Of a stretch of DNA of 64,000 nt, positions 1 through 8,478 are shown in pieces (position 1 is the first letter of the stretch; each line of letters starts with the position of its first letter). The stretch covers positions 186,001-250,000 of the forward strand of contig NZ_MUYG01000008.1 of the NCBI RefSeq assembly GCF_002155425.1, in the 5' to 3' direction. Source of the stretch: Erythrobacter donghaensis. GTDB taxonomy: Bacteria; Pseudomonadota; Alphaproteobacteria; Sphingomonadales; Sphingomonadaceae. The notes under the pieces are model-generated. The model was not told where the DNA came from and made no database searches. It saw nothing but the letters and a program-made list of their open reading frames with translations. The position numbers were made by a program, and so were the translations under genes.

Positions 1-298
1 CGCCGAAGCGGGCGGGCGCGCGGCGGACAGAGACGCCGGGTTCGAAGCGCACCAGATCCTTGATGTCAGTCGCGAGCTGATCGGCGATGTCCTGATCGGT
101 GATGACCGTGACCGTCGCAGGCGCTTCCTCCTGCAACACAGGAGTGCGGGTCGCGGTGACGGTGATGCGCCCGGTCTGCTGCTGGCTTTCCGCCTCGGCA
201 GCAGCGGCGGATTCGGCGGCGGCGTTCTCGGCGAAAGCGGGCGCAGCGAAGATGGCGAGCGGAGCGGCGGAGAGGGCAAGTCGGGTAATCAGAGACAC
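1..298 (-). CDS. TonB-dependent receptor, heme/hemoglobin type (N-terminal part)
   Basis: Only the first 99 codons lie in the window; the gene continues beyond base 1. The start is a GTG at 296-298, preceded on the minus strand by AGGAAG nine bases upstream. The product opens with a Sec signal peptide (MSLITRLALSAAPLAIFAAP, cleavage near AFA-EN), then an Ala/Glu/Gln-rich spacer and the start of a plug domain: GRITVTATRTP (TonB-box region), ATVTVITDQDIADQL, DIKDLVRFEPGVSVRRAP, FG. The 'DLVRFEPGVSV...RFG' plug is typical of the hemoglobin/transferrin/lactoferrin receptor family, so heme or heme-protein uptake across the outer membrane is the likely role. A Fur-like site upstream supports an iron-related function. 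The substrate is inferred because the barrel is not in view. Confidence 0.8.
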   Translation of the reverse strand, partial: MSLITRLALSAAPLAIFAAPAFAENAAAESAAAAEAESQQQTGRITVTATRTPVLQEEAPATVTVITDQDIADQLATDIKDLVRFEPGVSVRRAPARFG

Positions 299-353
299 AA
301 GCGGGGACTTCCTGCTGGAGGAGAGGGAACGCCCGGCTTGTGGTCTTGTTGCG

Positions 354-395
354 AATGAGAGTCAATAGTAATTGCTAATAGGAATCGTTCTCATT
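354..395. promoter_or_regulatory. Fur/iron-box-like region upstream of the heme receptor
   Basis: An AT-rich island in otherwise GC-rich DNA holds AATGAGA (354-360) and its inverted copy TCTCATT (389-395). The stretch 355-375 matches 17 of 21 positions with 32021-32041, in front of the siderophore receptor. Sharing this motif between two iron-type TonB receptors suggests a Fur or Fur-family operator. The regulator is inferred; no fur gene is in the window. Confidence 0.5.
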
Positions 396-476
396 TTTGT
401 TATCCAGCCGAGCGCCCGTGCCCGGCGACCTCGGCGGCGCTGGCAAAGTCCTGACAATCAGTCGATTTCAGCGCCC

Positions 477-1130
477 TCAGCGGCGCAGCAGGCCCTCGGC
501 CAACAGGCGGTTGACCCCGGCGGCAACCTCGTCCGGGCTCATGTCGCCGGCAGCGCCGTCCTCGCCCCATACGACATAGCGCAGGCCGACGAAGACGTTC
601 ATGCCCATCATCGCCCAAGCCTCGAGCTCGCCCAGCCCGTCGCGGAATTCGCCCGCCTCCGCTCCGGCGCGCAGGCGATCGGCGATGCGCGCGGCGATGG
701 TTTCGTAGTGTGCACGGTAGCTCGCCGGATCGACGAATTCGGCCTCGTCGATGATGCGGTAGATTTCCTTGTGCTCGGCGGCGAAGTGCAGAAATGCCGC
801 CAGCGCGGCGCGCTCGATCTCGATCGGGCCCATGCCTTCGTGCAGCGCGGAGCGAGCCGAGGTGCGCACCTTCTCGCTCATGTCGCCGACCAGCGCGCGG
901 AACAGCGCGTCCTTGCTGTCGAAATAGGTGTAGAAGCTGCCCAGCGCCATCCCGGCGCGCCGGGTGATCGAACTGACCGAGGCTTCGTGGAAGCCCTTCT
1001 CGCCGAATTCCTCCGCCGCCGCGTCGAGCAGCTTGCGCAAGCTCCGCCTTCCGCGCTCGGTACGCGGGGTCTTGGCATCGCTCACGGCGGCCTGTGCGAC
1101 TGTAGTCGCGGTGCCCGGACTGTTGCCCAT
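477..1130 (-). CDS. TetR/AcrR family transcriptional regulator
   Basis: 217 aa, the usual TetR length. The N-terminal helix-turn-helix domain spans roughly residues 28-75 with the family signature: LLDAAAEEFGEKGFHEASV, ITRRAGMALGSFYTYF, DSKDALFRALV. The C-terminal ligand-binding half is helical, and its inducer cannot be read from sequence. GGAGGGAG lies just upstream of the ATG. The gene is divergent from the TonB receptor at 1251, and a cluster of TTGAA/TTCAA palindromes lies between them. It therefore probably autoregulates and controls uptake of whatever that receptor imports. Confidence 0.9.
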   Translation of the reverse strand: MGNSPGTATTVAQAAVSDAKTPRTERGRRSLRKLLDAAAEEFGEKGFHEASVSSITRRAGMALGSFYTYFDSKDALFRALVGDMSEKVRTSARSALHEGMGPIEIERAALAAFLHFAAEHKEIYRIIDEAEFVDPASYRAHYETIAARIADRLRAGAEAGEFRDGLGELEAWAMMGMNVFVGLRYVVWGEDGAAGDMSPDEVAAGVNRLLAEGLLRR

Positions 1131-1187
1131 CAGCTACTCCCTCCACGCTTTCGGTAGGCTGCGCAAGCACTCCATACAAGTCTAAAC

Positions 1188-1217
1188 TTGAAAGGTGGTT
1201 CAACTTTCAATATTGAA
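1188..1217. promoter_or_regulatory. Candidate TetR operator: clustered TTGAA palindromes
   Basis: The divergent intergenic region holds TTGAAAG (1188-1194) mirrored by CTTTCAA (1204-1210), an extra TTCAA at 1199-1203, and a perfect 12-bp palindrome TTCAATATTGAA (1206-1217). Overlapping inverted repeats between a TetR gene and its divergent target are the usual operator layout. Binding is inferred. Confidence 0.5.
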
Positions 1218-1250
1218 GCGGACACAAGAGGGACAGGAGAGGAACACCCC

Positions 1251-3581
1251 ATGATCAAGACACGTTACGTCCGCGCCGCGCTGCTTGCGGGAACCGCCGG
1301 ACTCGCCGCCTTTGCCGCACCCGCCATGGCGCAGGACAGCGCTGCCGACGCTGCCGCAGAGGTCGATGCCGCCGCCGCCGAGGAAGAGGGCGTGATCTAC
1401 GTCACCGCCCGTCGCCGCGAGGAACGCCTGATCGACGTGCCGCTCTCGGTCACCGCATTGTCGGGCGATGCGCTGGTCAAGCAGGGGGTGCAGGACATTG
1501 TCGCGGTCGCGCAGCAGGTGCCCAACATCACGCTTGAGGTGAGCCGCGGCACCAACACCACCCTCACCGCCTTCATCCGCGGGGTCGGCCAGCAGGACCC
1601 GGTCGCCGGGTTCGAAGCAGGCGTCGGACTCTATGTCGACGATGTCTACCTCAACCGCCCGCAGGCCGCGGTGCTCGACATCTATGACGTCGAGCGGATC
1701 GAAGTGCTGCGCGGACCGCAGGGCACGCTCTACGGGCGCAACACCATCGGCGGGGCGATCAAGTACGTCACTGCCCGCCTGCCCGACGACACCAGCGTCA
1801 AGATCCGCGGCACCTATGGTTCCTACGATCAGGCGGATCTCATCGTCACCGCCTCGACCCCGATCAGCGACAGCCTCAAGATCGGCGCGAGCGGCGCGCG
1901 CCTTTCGCGCGGGGGCTTCGGCGACAATCTGACGCTCGGCACCGAGAACTACAACAAGGACGTGTGGGCCGCGCGCGGGACGATCGAATTCGACAACGGG
2001 CCGCTGTTCGTGCGCCTCTCGGGCGACTACGTGAAGGACAATTCCGAAGCGCGGCAGGGCCATCGCTTCATCCCCGGCCTCGTCAGCGGCGCGCCGGTGC
2101 TCGATAACGTGTTCGACACCCGCGCCGGGCTCAACATCGTCGACCAGGAGGTCGAGGCCTGGGGCGGCGCGCTCAACATCGCGCTTGAAGTCAGCGACAC
2201 CATAACTTTGAAGTCGATCACCGGCTACCGCGAGGACAAGTCAACCACCCCGATCGATTTCGACAGCCTGCCCGCAGTCGATCTCGACGTGCCGGCGATC
2301 TATGAGAACGACCAGATCAGCCAGGAACTCCAGCTGCTCTACGAGGGCGACCGGCTGTCGGGCGTGCTCGGGTTCTACTACCTCGACGCCAACGCCTTTA
2401 CCGCTTTCGACGTGGCGCTGTTCACCACGCTCAACGGGTTGACCGCGCAGACGCTGGGCGACGTCAACACCAAGACCTGGTCGGTGTTCGGCGACTTCAC
2501 CTATGATCTGACCGACACGGTCAGCATCTCGGTCGGCGGGCGTTATACCAACGACAAGCGTTCGAGCCGGGTGCTGCGCACGACCTTCCTCGGCGGGTTC
2601 TCCAACCTGTTCGGCGGCACCGGGGTTGCCGCGGCGGTGACGAGCAACTTCAACGGCAGTGCGACCTTCAAGGACTTCAACCCGCGCGCCTCGATCAGCT
2701 GGCAGCCCAACCCCGACAACAACCTCTATTTCACCTATTCGCAGGGCTTCAAGGGCGGCGGCTTCGACCCGCGCGGCCAGACCAGCGCGTGCCGCAACGC
2801 CACCGGCGGGTCCTGCACCCCGCAAGAGGTGTTCGACTTCATGGCCTTCGACCCCGAGACGGTCGACAGCTACGAAGTGGGCTACAAGGCCTCGTTGCTC
2901 GATAACCGGCTGAACATCAGCATCGCGGCCTTCCTCGGCCAGTATAGCGATGTGCAGATCCCCGGCTCGGTCGGCTTCGATGCCAACGGCGACGGGGTGA
3001 ACGAGAGCTTCATCGGGATCACCTCCAACGCCGCTTCGGCCGACGTCAACGGGATCGAGTTCGAAGGCTCGGCGCTGGTCGGCACCGACTTTGCGGGCGA
3101 AGGCAGCCGCTTCAGCGTCAACTGGTCGCTGGGCGTGCTCGATGCCAAGTTCAACACCTTCATCGACAATTTCGGGCGTGACGTTGCCGATCAACGCGTG
3201 TTCCAGAACACGCCCGACATCACCGCGCATATGGGCTTCACCATGGGCGTGCCGGTGGGCGAAGGGATGATGGACTTCATCGGCCTCGCCTCGCTCCGGT
3301 CGGATGCGAGCCAGTTCGAAGTACCCAACCCGTTCCTCGATCAGGACGGCTTCGTGCTGGTCGATGCGAGCATCGTCTACACCGCCGACAGCGGGCTGTA
3401 TTCGATCGGGCTGCACGGCAAGAACCTGTTCGACAAGGAATATATCGTCGCAGGCTACAACTTCGTCGCGGGCGGTGTGGGCGGAGCGCCGTTCATCCCG
3501 ACGCTGGGCCGCGAAGGTACGCTGACCGGCTTCTACGGCGATCCGCGCCGGGTGTTCGTGACCGCGCAGATCAACTTCTGA
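1251..3581 (+). CDS. TonB-dependent outer-membrane receptor
   Basis: 776 aa from the ATG at 1251, preceded by AGGAGAGG; the reading frame is open further upstream but has no better site. A signal peptide ends near PAMAQ. It is followed by an acidic Ala-rich spacer, a TonB box (VIYVTARRREE), a plug with VPLSVTALSGDALVKQGV, a FIRGVGQQDP segment and RIEVLRGPQGTLYGRNTIGG, then a beta-barrel ending in IQF-like terminal residues (VFVTAQINF). The plug signature is of the large sphingomonad receptor group, which is not specific for iron; substrates of such receptors are diverse and often aromatic or carbohydrate compounds. Control by the divergent TetR regulator, not a Fur site, fits a non-iron ligand. 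A strong terminator follows. Confidence 0.92.
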   Translation: MIKTRYVRAALLAGTAGLAAFAAPAMAQDSAADAAAEVDAAAAEEEGVIYVTARRREERLIDVPLSVTALSGDALVKQGVQDIVAVAQQVPNITLEVSRGTNTTLTAFIRGVGQQDPVAGFEAGVGLYVDDVYLNRPQAAVLDIYDVERIEVLRGPQGTLYGRNTIGGAIKYVTARLPDDTSVKIRGTYGSYDQADLIVTASTPISDSLKIGASGARLSRGGFGDNLTLGTENYNKDVWAARGTIEFDNGPLFVRLSGDYVKDNSEARQGHRFIPGLVSGAPVLDNVFDTRAGLNIVDQEVEAWGGALNIALEVSDTITLKSITGYREDKSTTPIDFDSLPAVDLDVPAIYENDQISQELQLLYEGDRLSGVLGFYYLDANAFTAFDVALFTTLNGLTAQTLGDVNTKTWSVFGDFTYDLTDTVSISVGGRYTNDKRSSRVLRTTFLGGFSNLFGGTGVAAAVTSNFNGSATFKDFNPRASISWQPNPDNNLYFTYSQGFKGGGFDPRGQTSACRNATGGSCTPQEVFDFMAFDPETVDSYEVGYKASLLDNRLNISIAAFLGQYSDVQIPGSVGFDANGDGVNESFIGITSNAASADVNGIEFEGSALVGTDFAGEGSRFSVNWSLGVLDAKFNTFIDNFGRDVADQRVFQNTPDITAHMGFTMGVPVGEGMMDFIGLASLRSDASQFEVPNPFLDQDGFVLVDASIVYTADSGLYSIGLHGKNLFDKEYIVAGYNFVAGGVGGAPFIPTLGREGTLTGFYGDPRRVFVTAQINF

Positions 3582-3600
3582 TCGCCACGCAGACGACAAA

Positions 3601-3639
3601 AGGGCGGCGGAACCACGATCGGTTCCGCCGCCCTTTTTG
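3601..3639. terminator. Rho-independent terminator (bidirectional)
   Basis: A perfect 14-bp stem (AGGGCGGCGGAACC / GGTTCCGCCGCCCT) with a 6-base loop is followed by TTTTT and preceded by AAAA. It can end both the TonB receptor gene on the plus strand and the small gene at 3654-3935 on the minus strand. Confidence 0.92.
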
Positions 3640-3653
3640 TGTCTGGCTTAGCC

Positions 3654-3935
3654 TCAGTGCGCCATCGGCGCGGTCTGCGGGGTGAGCGGAGCCGTTTGCG
3701 GTGCGGGCTTCGGCGGCGGGGGCGTCGGCTCGCTCGGCTGCTCGGCCGCCTTCTTGTCGAGATAGCGCTTGGCGAGACAGCCGCCCACGCCGATCACCGC
3801 CATCGCCGGCAGGCTGACACGCGCGATGATCGCGGGAACGGCCCCTGCGACAACGGCGCCGGTCACTCCGCCTGCGGCCTTGTGCCGCTTGGCCACGCTC
3901 GCGCCGATGCCGGCGCCAATCAATTTACGGATCAT
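3654..3935 (-). CDS. Small hypothetical membrane protein with Pro-rich tail
   Basis: 93 aa with an ideal AAGGAGGT ribosome-binding site upstream of the ATG at 3935. A Gly/Ala/Val-rich hydrophobic core spans residues about 22-53 (one or two membrane segments), followed by a basic stretch ([12 protein letters not shown]) and a Pro/Thr/Gln-rich tail from residue 68. No family is recognised. It is divergent from serS and shares the bidirectional terminator with the upstream receptor gene. The frame is also open far into serS on the opposite strand, but the strong RBS fixes the start here. Confidence 0.7.
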   Translation of the reverse strand: MIRKLIGAGIGASVAKRHKAAGGVTGAVVAGAVPAIIARVSLPAMAVIGVGGCLAKRYLDKKAAEQPSEPTPPPPKPAPQTAPLTPQTAPMAH

Positions 3936-4035
3936 GGTATCGTACCTCCTTGACGAACCAAGCCTTCCGGGCGGCGGGATGTTCCATCGCGATTGCGGCT
4001 TTTCTTGCCAAGCCCAAGCGGGCATAGCGCGGCCC

Positions 4036-5442
4036 ATGCACGACATTCGCCTGATCCGAGAGAACCCCGAAGCGTTTGATGCAGGCCTCGCCCGGCGCGG
4101 GCTGGAGCCGCTCGCCGCGCAGCTGATCGCGCTCGACGAGCAGCGCCGCGCCGCGACCACCGCGGTGCAGGTGGCGCAGTCGCGCCGCAACGAAGCCTCG
4201 AAGCTGATCGGCGCGGCGATGGCCAAGGGCGACCGCGAGGGGGCCGAGACGATCAAGGCCGAAGTCGCCGCGCTCAAGGAACAGATGCCCGCGCTGGAGG
4301 CCGAGGCCGAGACGCTTGCTGCCAAGCTGAAGGCCATGCTCGAAGTCATCCCCAACCTGCCGGGCGCGGACGTGCCCGATGGCGCGGGCGAGGAGGAGAA
4401 CGTCGAAGTCAGCCGCTGGGGCACCCCGCGCGCCTTCGACTTCACGCCGCGCGAACACGCCGACATCGCCCCGGCGCTGGGCATGGACTTCGAGACCGGC
4501 GCAAGGCTCTCGGGCGCGCGCTTCACCTTCCTGCGCGGTGGCATGGCACGGCTGCATAGGGCGCTCGGGCAGTTCATGCTCGACGTCCAGACCGGCGAAC
4601 ATGGCTATGCCGAATGCAACCCGCCGGTGCTGGTGAATGACGCGGCTATGCGAGGGACCGACAAACTGCCCAAGTTTGCCGAAGACAGCTTCTTCGCTGC
4701 CGACATGAGCACTCGAACGAAGCTGTTTTGGAACGCAATGCCTTCAGATTTCGAAGCGCAGATGGCTTCAACTGAAGAGGGACAGTTTAAGCCTGCGGTG
4801 CAAGGGATGCTCGACACGGCAGACACAGCTGAACAGTTCTGGCTCATCCCCACTTCGGAAGTCTCCCTCACCGCCAGCGTCATGGGCGAGCTGCTGGACG
4901 AGGCCGCGCTCCCCATGCGCCTCACCGCGCTCACCCTGTGCTTCCGCTCCGAGGCGGGCGCGGCGGGGCGCGATACGCGGGGGTTCATCCGTCAGCACCA
5001 GTTCGAAAAGTGCGAGCTGGTCAGCATCGTGCGGCCCGAGGACTCCGAGGACGAACACCAGCGCATGGTCCGTGCCGCCGAGACCATTCTCGAGCGCCTC
5101 GCCCTGCCCTATCGCAAGCTGCTGCTGTGCACCGGCGACATGGGCTTCGGCGCGCGCAAGACCTATGACCTCGAAGTCTGGCTCCCCGGACAGGGCGCTT
5201 TCCGCGAGATCAGCTCCTGCTCCAACACCGGCGACTTTCAGGCGCGCCGCATGAACACCCGCTACCGCGTCGCGGGCGAGAAGAAGACCGAGTTCGTCCA
5301 CACCCTCAACGGCTCGGGCCTCGCCGTCGGGCGCACGCTGGTGGCGGTGATCGAGAATTACCAGAACAAGGATGGCAGCGTGACGGTGCCCGAGGCGCTG
5401 CGGCCCTACATGGGCGGGCTTGAGGTTATCCAGCCACAGTAA
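4036..5442 (+). CDS. serS: Seryl-tRNA synthetase
   Basis: Charges tRNA-Ser with serine in the cytoplasm. The start [22 protein letters not shown] is the conserved N-terminus of the tRNA-binding coiled-coil arm (about residues 1-110). The class II catalytic core follows: motif 1 region around the dimer interface, the TxE loop (IPTSEVSLT), motif 2 ([27 protein letters not shown]) and motif 3 ([20 protein letters not shown]). At 468 aa it is about 40 residues longer than the usual alphaproteobacterial enzyme. The extra residues (about 220-267) sit between 'KFAEDSF' and 'WLIPTSEV' and use codons unlike the rest of the gene. The in-frame extension upstream of 4036 is non-conserved and was rejected. 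Confidence 0.95.
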   Translation: MHDIRLIRENPEAFDAGLARRGLEPLAAQLIALDEQRRAATTAVQVAQSRRNEASKLIGAAMAKGDREGAETIKAEVAALKEQMPALEAEAETLAAKLKAMLEVIPNLPGADVPDGAGEEENVEVSRWGTPRAFDFTPREHADIAPALGMDFETGARLSGARFTFLRGGMARLHRALGQFMLDVQTGEHGYAECNPPVLVNDAAMRGTDKLPKFAEDSFFAADMSTRTKLFWNAMPSDFEAQMASTEEGQFKPAVQGMLDTADTAEQFWLIPTSEVSLTASVMGELLDEAALPMRLTALTLCFRSEAGAAGRDTRGFIRQHQFEKCELVSIVRPEDSEDEHQRMVRAAETILERLALPYRKLLLCTGDMGFGARKTYDLEVWLPGQGAFREISSCSNTGDFQARRMNTRYRVAGEKKTEFVHTLNGSGLAVGRTLVAVIENYQNKDGSVTVPEALRPYMGGLEVIQPQ

Positions 5443-5449
5443 CAACTTC

Positions 5450-5538
5450 CGTCATCCTGAACTCGTTTCAGGATCCATCCCTCCGCAAGCACCGGCATTG
5501 AAAGGACAAATGGATGCTGAAACAAGTTCAGCATGACG
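5450..5538. repeat. Palindromic intergenic repeat (REP-like)
   Basis: Two near-perfect 29-bp inverted arms (5450-5478 and 5510-5538) begin CGTCATcCTGAACTcGTTTC on the outside and differ at four positions. It lies between serS and surE. Elements of this sequence type are widespread in sphingomonad intergenic regions. Confidence 0.8.
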
Positions 5539-5554
5539 ACGTTGAGGGTGAGGC

Positions 5555-6319
5555 ATGAGAATCCTCCTCACCAATGACGACGGCATCCACGCCCCCGGCC
5601 TCAAGGTGCTGGAAGAGATCGCGCGGCAATTCTCCGACGATATCTGGATCTGCGCGCCGTCCGAGGAGCAGTCCGGCGCGGGACACTCGCTCACGCTCAC
5701 GCGCCCCGTGCGGCTGCAACAGCTGGGCGAGCGGCGCTTTGCCGTCACCGGCACGCCCACCGATAGCGTGATGATGGCGCTGCGTACGGTCATGCCCGAT
5801 GCGCCCGATCTCATCCTGTCGGGCGTCAACCGCGGGGCCAACCTTGCCGACGACATCACCTATTCGGGCACCGTCTCGGCGGCGATCGAGGGCGCGCTGG
5901 CAGGCATCCGCTCGATCGCCTTCAGTCAGGTCTATGCGCGCGAGGGCATGGGCGATGACGTGCCCTTCGGCGCGGCGCGCGAATGGGGGCCGCGGGTGCT
6001 CGCGAAGCTGATCGACGCGCCGATGGCCGAACGCACGCTGATCAACATCAACTTCCCCGCGCTCGCCCCCGAGGCGGTCAGGGGCATCCGCGTCGTGCGG
6101 CAGGGCTTCCACGACTATTCGCGCGGCACCATCGTCGAAGGCCGCGACCCGCGCGGCTATCGCTATTTCTGGTTCGGGCTCGACCCGATTGAGCACACGC
6201 TCGACCACGGCACCGACCTTGAGGCGATCGAGGACGGCTTCGTCGCGGTCACACCCTTGCAGCTCGATCTGACCCACTATTCGACCATCGGCATCCTCGC
6301 GGAGCGGTTCGGCGACTGA
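5555..6319 (+). CDS. surE: 5'/3'-nucleotidase SurE
   Basis: 254 aa, normal SurE length. A metal-dependent phosphatase acting on nucleoside 5'- and 3'-monophosphates in stationary-phase and stress survival. Visible motifs are the N-terminal metal site MRILLTNDDGIHAPGL, SGAGHSLTLTRP, TGTPTDSV and the metal-binding asparagine segment LSGVNRGANLADDITYSGTV. The stop codon overlaps the start of the downstream channel gene (TGATG at 6317-6321), so the two are probably co-translated. The serS-surE order with a short gap is a common alphaproteobacterial arrangement. Confidence 0.96.
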   Translation: MRILLTNDDGIHAPGLKVLEEIARQFSDDIWICAPSEEQSGAGHSLTLTRPVRLQQLGERRFAVTGTPTDSVMMALRTVMPDAPDLILSGVNRGANLADDITYSGTVSAAIEGALAGIRSIAFSQVYAREGMGDDVPFGAAREWGPRVLAKLIDAPMAERTLININFPALAPEAVRGIRVVRQGFHDYSRGTIVEGRDPRGYRYFWFGLDPIEHTLDHGTDLEAIEDGFVAVTPLQLDLTHYSTIGILAERFGD

Positions 6320-7389
6320 TGGCGCAAGACGTCAGCCTCAACCCCTTCAAGCGCAAGCGGAAGCGGACCGAGCCGTTCCGCCCGCTCAAGCGCGAGGTGC
6401 GCCTGCCGGTGTGGGGCGACGTGTTCATCCGGCTCGGCGTCGCTTTCTTCCTGCTGGGCATGGTCATCATGATCCACTGGTGGGACCGCGACGGGCTGGT
6501 CGACAATGTCGACAAGCACATCAGCTTCATCGACGTGGTCTATTTCACCATGATCAGCGTCACCACCACCGGCTTCGGCGACATCGCCCCGGTGTCCGAC
6601 CGCGCGCGGATGATCGAGGCGCTGATCGTCACCCCGGTCAGGATCGCGGTGCTCTTCATCTTCGTGGGCGCGGCCTACGATTTCGTCATCAAACGCAGCT
6701 GGGAGAAATGGCGCATGGCCCGGATTCAGGAGCAGCTCACCGATCACGTGGTGGTGCTGGGCTACGGCGTGTCCGGCTCGCAGAGCGTGGGCGAGCTGAT
6801 CGAGCGCGGGGTCGATCCACGCTGCATCGTGGTGATCGACCCTTCGGAAGACCGCCTGGCGGAGGCGGAGAAGCTCGGCGTCAACGTCATGGCCGCCGAT
6901 GCCACGCGCGACGAGACGCTGAAGGCGGTGCGGATCGATGCGGCGCAGACCGTGCTGGTGAGCGCCGGGCGTGACGACACCTCGATCCTGATCGTGCTGA
7001 CCGTGCGCCACCTCGCGCCCGACGTGCCGATCAGCGTGGTGGTGCGCGCCGACGACAACGAGCTGCTCGCGCGGCAGGCGGGGGCGAACAATGTCATCAA
7101 CCCGGTGCGCTTCACCGGGCTGCTGCTGGCCGGCAGCGTCAAGGGCGCGCACATCGCCGATTACCTCGCCGACCTCGCCAGCGTCGGCGGGCGGGTGCAG
7201 TTGGTCGAGCGGGTGGTGGGGCCTGAGGAGTGCGGCAAGCCGATCACCGACCTCAAGAGCGGCGGCCAGGGCCTGCGCCTCTACCGCAACGGCCGCGCGA
7301 TCGGCTTCTGGGAGGAAGAGTGCCAGACCCTCCAGCCCGGCGACGTGGTGGTCGAGATCGTGCCGACGGCGGGGAACGGGGCGGAGTAG
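6319..7389 (+). CDS. Potassium channel family protein with RCK/TrkA-N domain
   Basis: 356 aa. A basic N-terminus is followed by a membrane helix (about residues 33-50, FIRLGVAFFLLGMVIMI), a pore loop with the selectivity filter TTTGFGDIAP (about 77-86) and a second helix (ALIVTPVRIAVLFIFVGAAY). A cytoplasmic Rossmann-type RCK domain begins at VVVLGYGVSGSQSVGELIERG, with the nucleotide-binding acidic residue in VVIDPSE. A RCK-C-like tail with GPEECGKPI closes the protein. Two-helix pores with a GFGD filter plus RCK form ligand-gated K+ channels of the MthK type. It is translationally coupled to surE. Ion selectivity is inferred from the filter (GFG instead of the classical GYG). Confidence 0.88.
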   Translation: MAQDVSLNPFKRKRKRTEPFRPLKREVRLPVWGDVFIRLGVAFFLLGMVIMIHWWDRDGLVDNVDKHISFIDVVYFTMISVTTTGFGDIAPVSDRARMIEALIVTPVRIAVLFIFVGAAYDFVIKRSWEKWRMARIQEQLTDHVVVLGYGVSGSQSVGELIERGVDPRCIVVIDPSEDRLAEAEKLGVNVMAADATRDETLKAVRIDAAQTVLVSAGRDDTSILIVLTVRHLAPDVPISVVVRADDNELLARQAGANNVINPVRFTGLLLAGSVKGAHIADYLADLASVGGRVQLVERVVGPEECGKPITDLKSGGQGLRLYRNGRAIGFWEEECQTLQPGDVVVEIVPTAGNGAE

Positions 7390-7471
7390 CGGCCGCAGGG
7401 CGGAAGCTTGCGCGGCTTTGCGAAGAAGAGCTGCCGTTCGGCTAGCGACCCCTCAGCGGCCCTCTACTACT

Positions 7472-7562
7472 CGTCGCCCCGTGCTTGACACGGGGTTTGG
7501 CTTTTCTTCCTCTCAGGTGGCGAAGCAAAGGAGCCAAGCCCCGTGTCAAGCACGGGGCGACG
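7472..7562. repeat. Palindromic intergenic repeat
   Basis: Inverted arms of about 31 bp (7472-7502 and 7532-7562) carry the core CCCCGTGCTTGACACGGGG. It is related to the repeat at 20081-20171. It lies between the channel gene and the converging DUF1761 gene. Confidence 0.8.
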
Positions 7563-7683
7563 GTGAGGAGAGGTGGCAGCTTACCACCCACTTGCAGACC
7601 CAAGCCCCGTCGATCGCTTCCGCCAAAACCCGCCGTCGGCTCCCCCTCAACTGGCAATCGCCCCGGAGCGGGTGTCCCTTCCC

Positions 7684-8085
7684 TCACCCCCGAAACCACA
7701 CGAACACCGCGCCCATCGCCGCCATGCCGACGAGGAAGTGCCCGGCGTCGATCAGGAACAGCGCGAGCGGCTTCCTGAGGTAGAGGTAATTGATCCCGAT
7801 CGCGGGGATCATCACGCCCACGGCAAAGCCTACCGCCATCATCATCACCACGAAGGCGGGCGGATCGGTGCGGGCGAGGAGGTGCCACAGCACCATCGCC
7901 ACCAGCATCTCGAAGGCGAAGGTCAGGCCGAAGATCAGCGCCATGTTGCCGCTTTGCAGCTGGCTGTTCGACAGCCCCGCCGCGCGCTGCCACGGCCCTG
8001 CAAAGATCACGCCATACCACAGCGCCCCGACCAGGAAAAAGGCGGCGGTTCCGGCGAGCACCGGCACCAGGGCAAAGTCGTTCAT
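7684..8085 (-). CDS. DUF1761 family integral membrane protein
   Basis: 133 aa. Four predicted membrane helices: VPVLAGTAAFFLVGALWYGVIF with the conserved WYG, MALIFGLTFAFEMLVAMVLW, FVVMMMAVGFAVGVMIPAIG, and LFLIDAGHFLVGMAAMGAVF. The helix pattern and 'FLVGALWYG...W' match DUF1761, a family without known function. The ATG at 8085 (MNDFALV) has GGGAGCG upstream; the in-frame extension to 8163 is Arg-rich and unlike the family. It is probably co-transcribed with the DUF6356-type gene just upstream (16-base gap). Confidence 0.85.
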   Translation of the reverse strand: MNDFALVPVLAGTAAFFLVGALWYGVIFAGPWQRAAGLSNSQLQSGNMALIFGLTFAFEMLVAMVLWHLLARTDPPAFVVMMMAVGFAVGVMIPAIGINYLYLRKPLALFLIDAGHFLVGMAAMGAVFVWFRG

Positions 8086-8101
8086 GCTCGCGCTCCCGTG
8101 A

Positions 8102-8341
8102 CTAAATGACGTAGGCGAATTCTTCCTCCGCCTCGGTCGCCTTGCGGCCGCGCATTTCCGCATCGAGCTGCACCACGGTGCGGCTTGCGGTCTTGACGAA
8201 CAGGCCGGGCACCAGCGCGTGGACCATGCAGGCGAGACCGCCCACCACCATGCGCCAGCCGAAGCTCAGGGCGGTGCGGGCGTGCTGGCCATAGGTCTCG
8301 CCAATGGCGCGCGGGTGGTCGGTGAAGAGCTTGGCGATCAT
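8102..8341 (-). CDS. DUF6356-like small protein
   Basis: 79 aa from the ATG at 8341 (MIAKLFTDHPRAIGETYGQH), which looks like the conserved start; in-frame ATGs at 8353 and 8371 are possible alternatives. One hydrophobic segment (WRMVVGGLACMVHALVPGLF) is followed by TASRTVVQLDAEMRGRK and an acidic tail. The 'LFTDHP...GETYxxH...A..FG.RM..GG.AC..HA..PGLF' pattern agrees with what I recall of DUF6356, found in alphaproteobacteria. Function unknown. It probably forms a two-gene operon with the DUF1761 gene. Confidence 0.75.
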   Translation of the reverse strand: MIAKLFTDHPRAIGETYGQHARTALSFGWRMVVGGLACMVHALVPGLFVKTASRTVVQLDAEMRGRKATEAEEEFAYVI

Positions 8342-8478
8342 GCCCCGCGTCATGCCTCTTGCGGGCGACAATCGTCAAGCCCGCTGCTTCGATGTGCCGA
8401 CCGGCAATACCGGCTTCCCTTTGCGACCAAGGCCTTGCATATCTTGCGCTATCCAGACCAACGCAGGGGGCAGACAGA

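Noticed and set aside
2241..3599. 452-codon minus-strand frame opposite the second TonB receptor
   Set aside because: Antisense shadow with biased composition; the plus-strand receptor is unmistakable.
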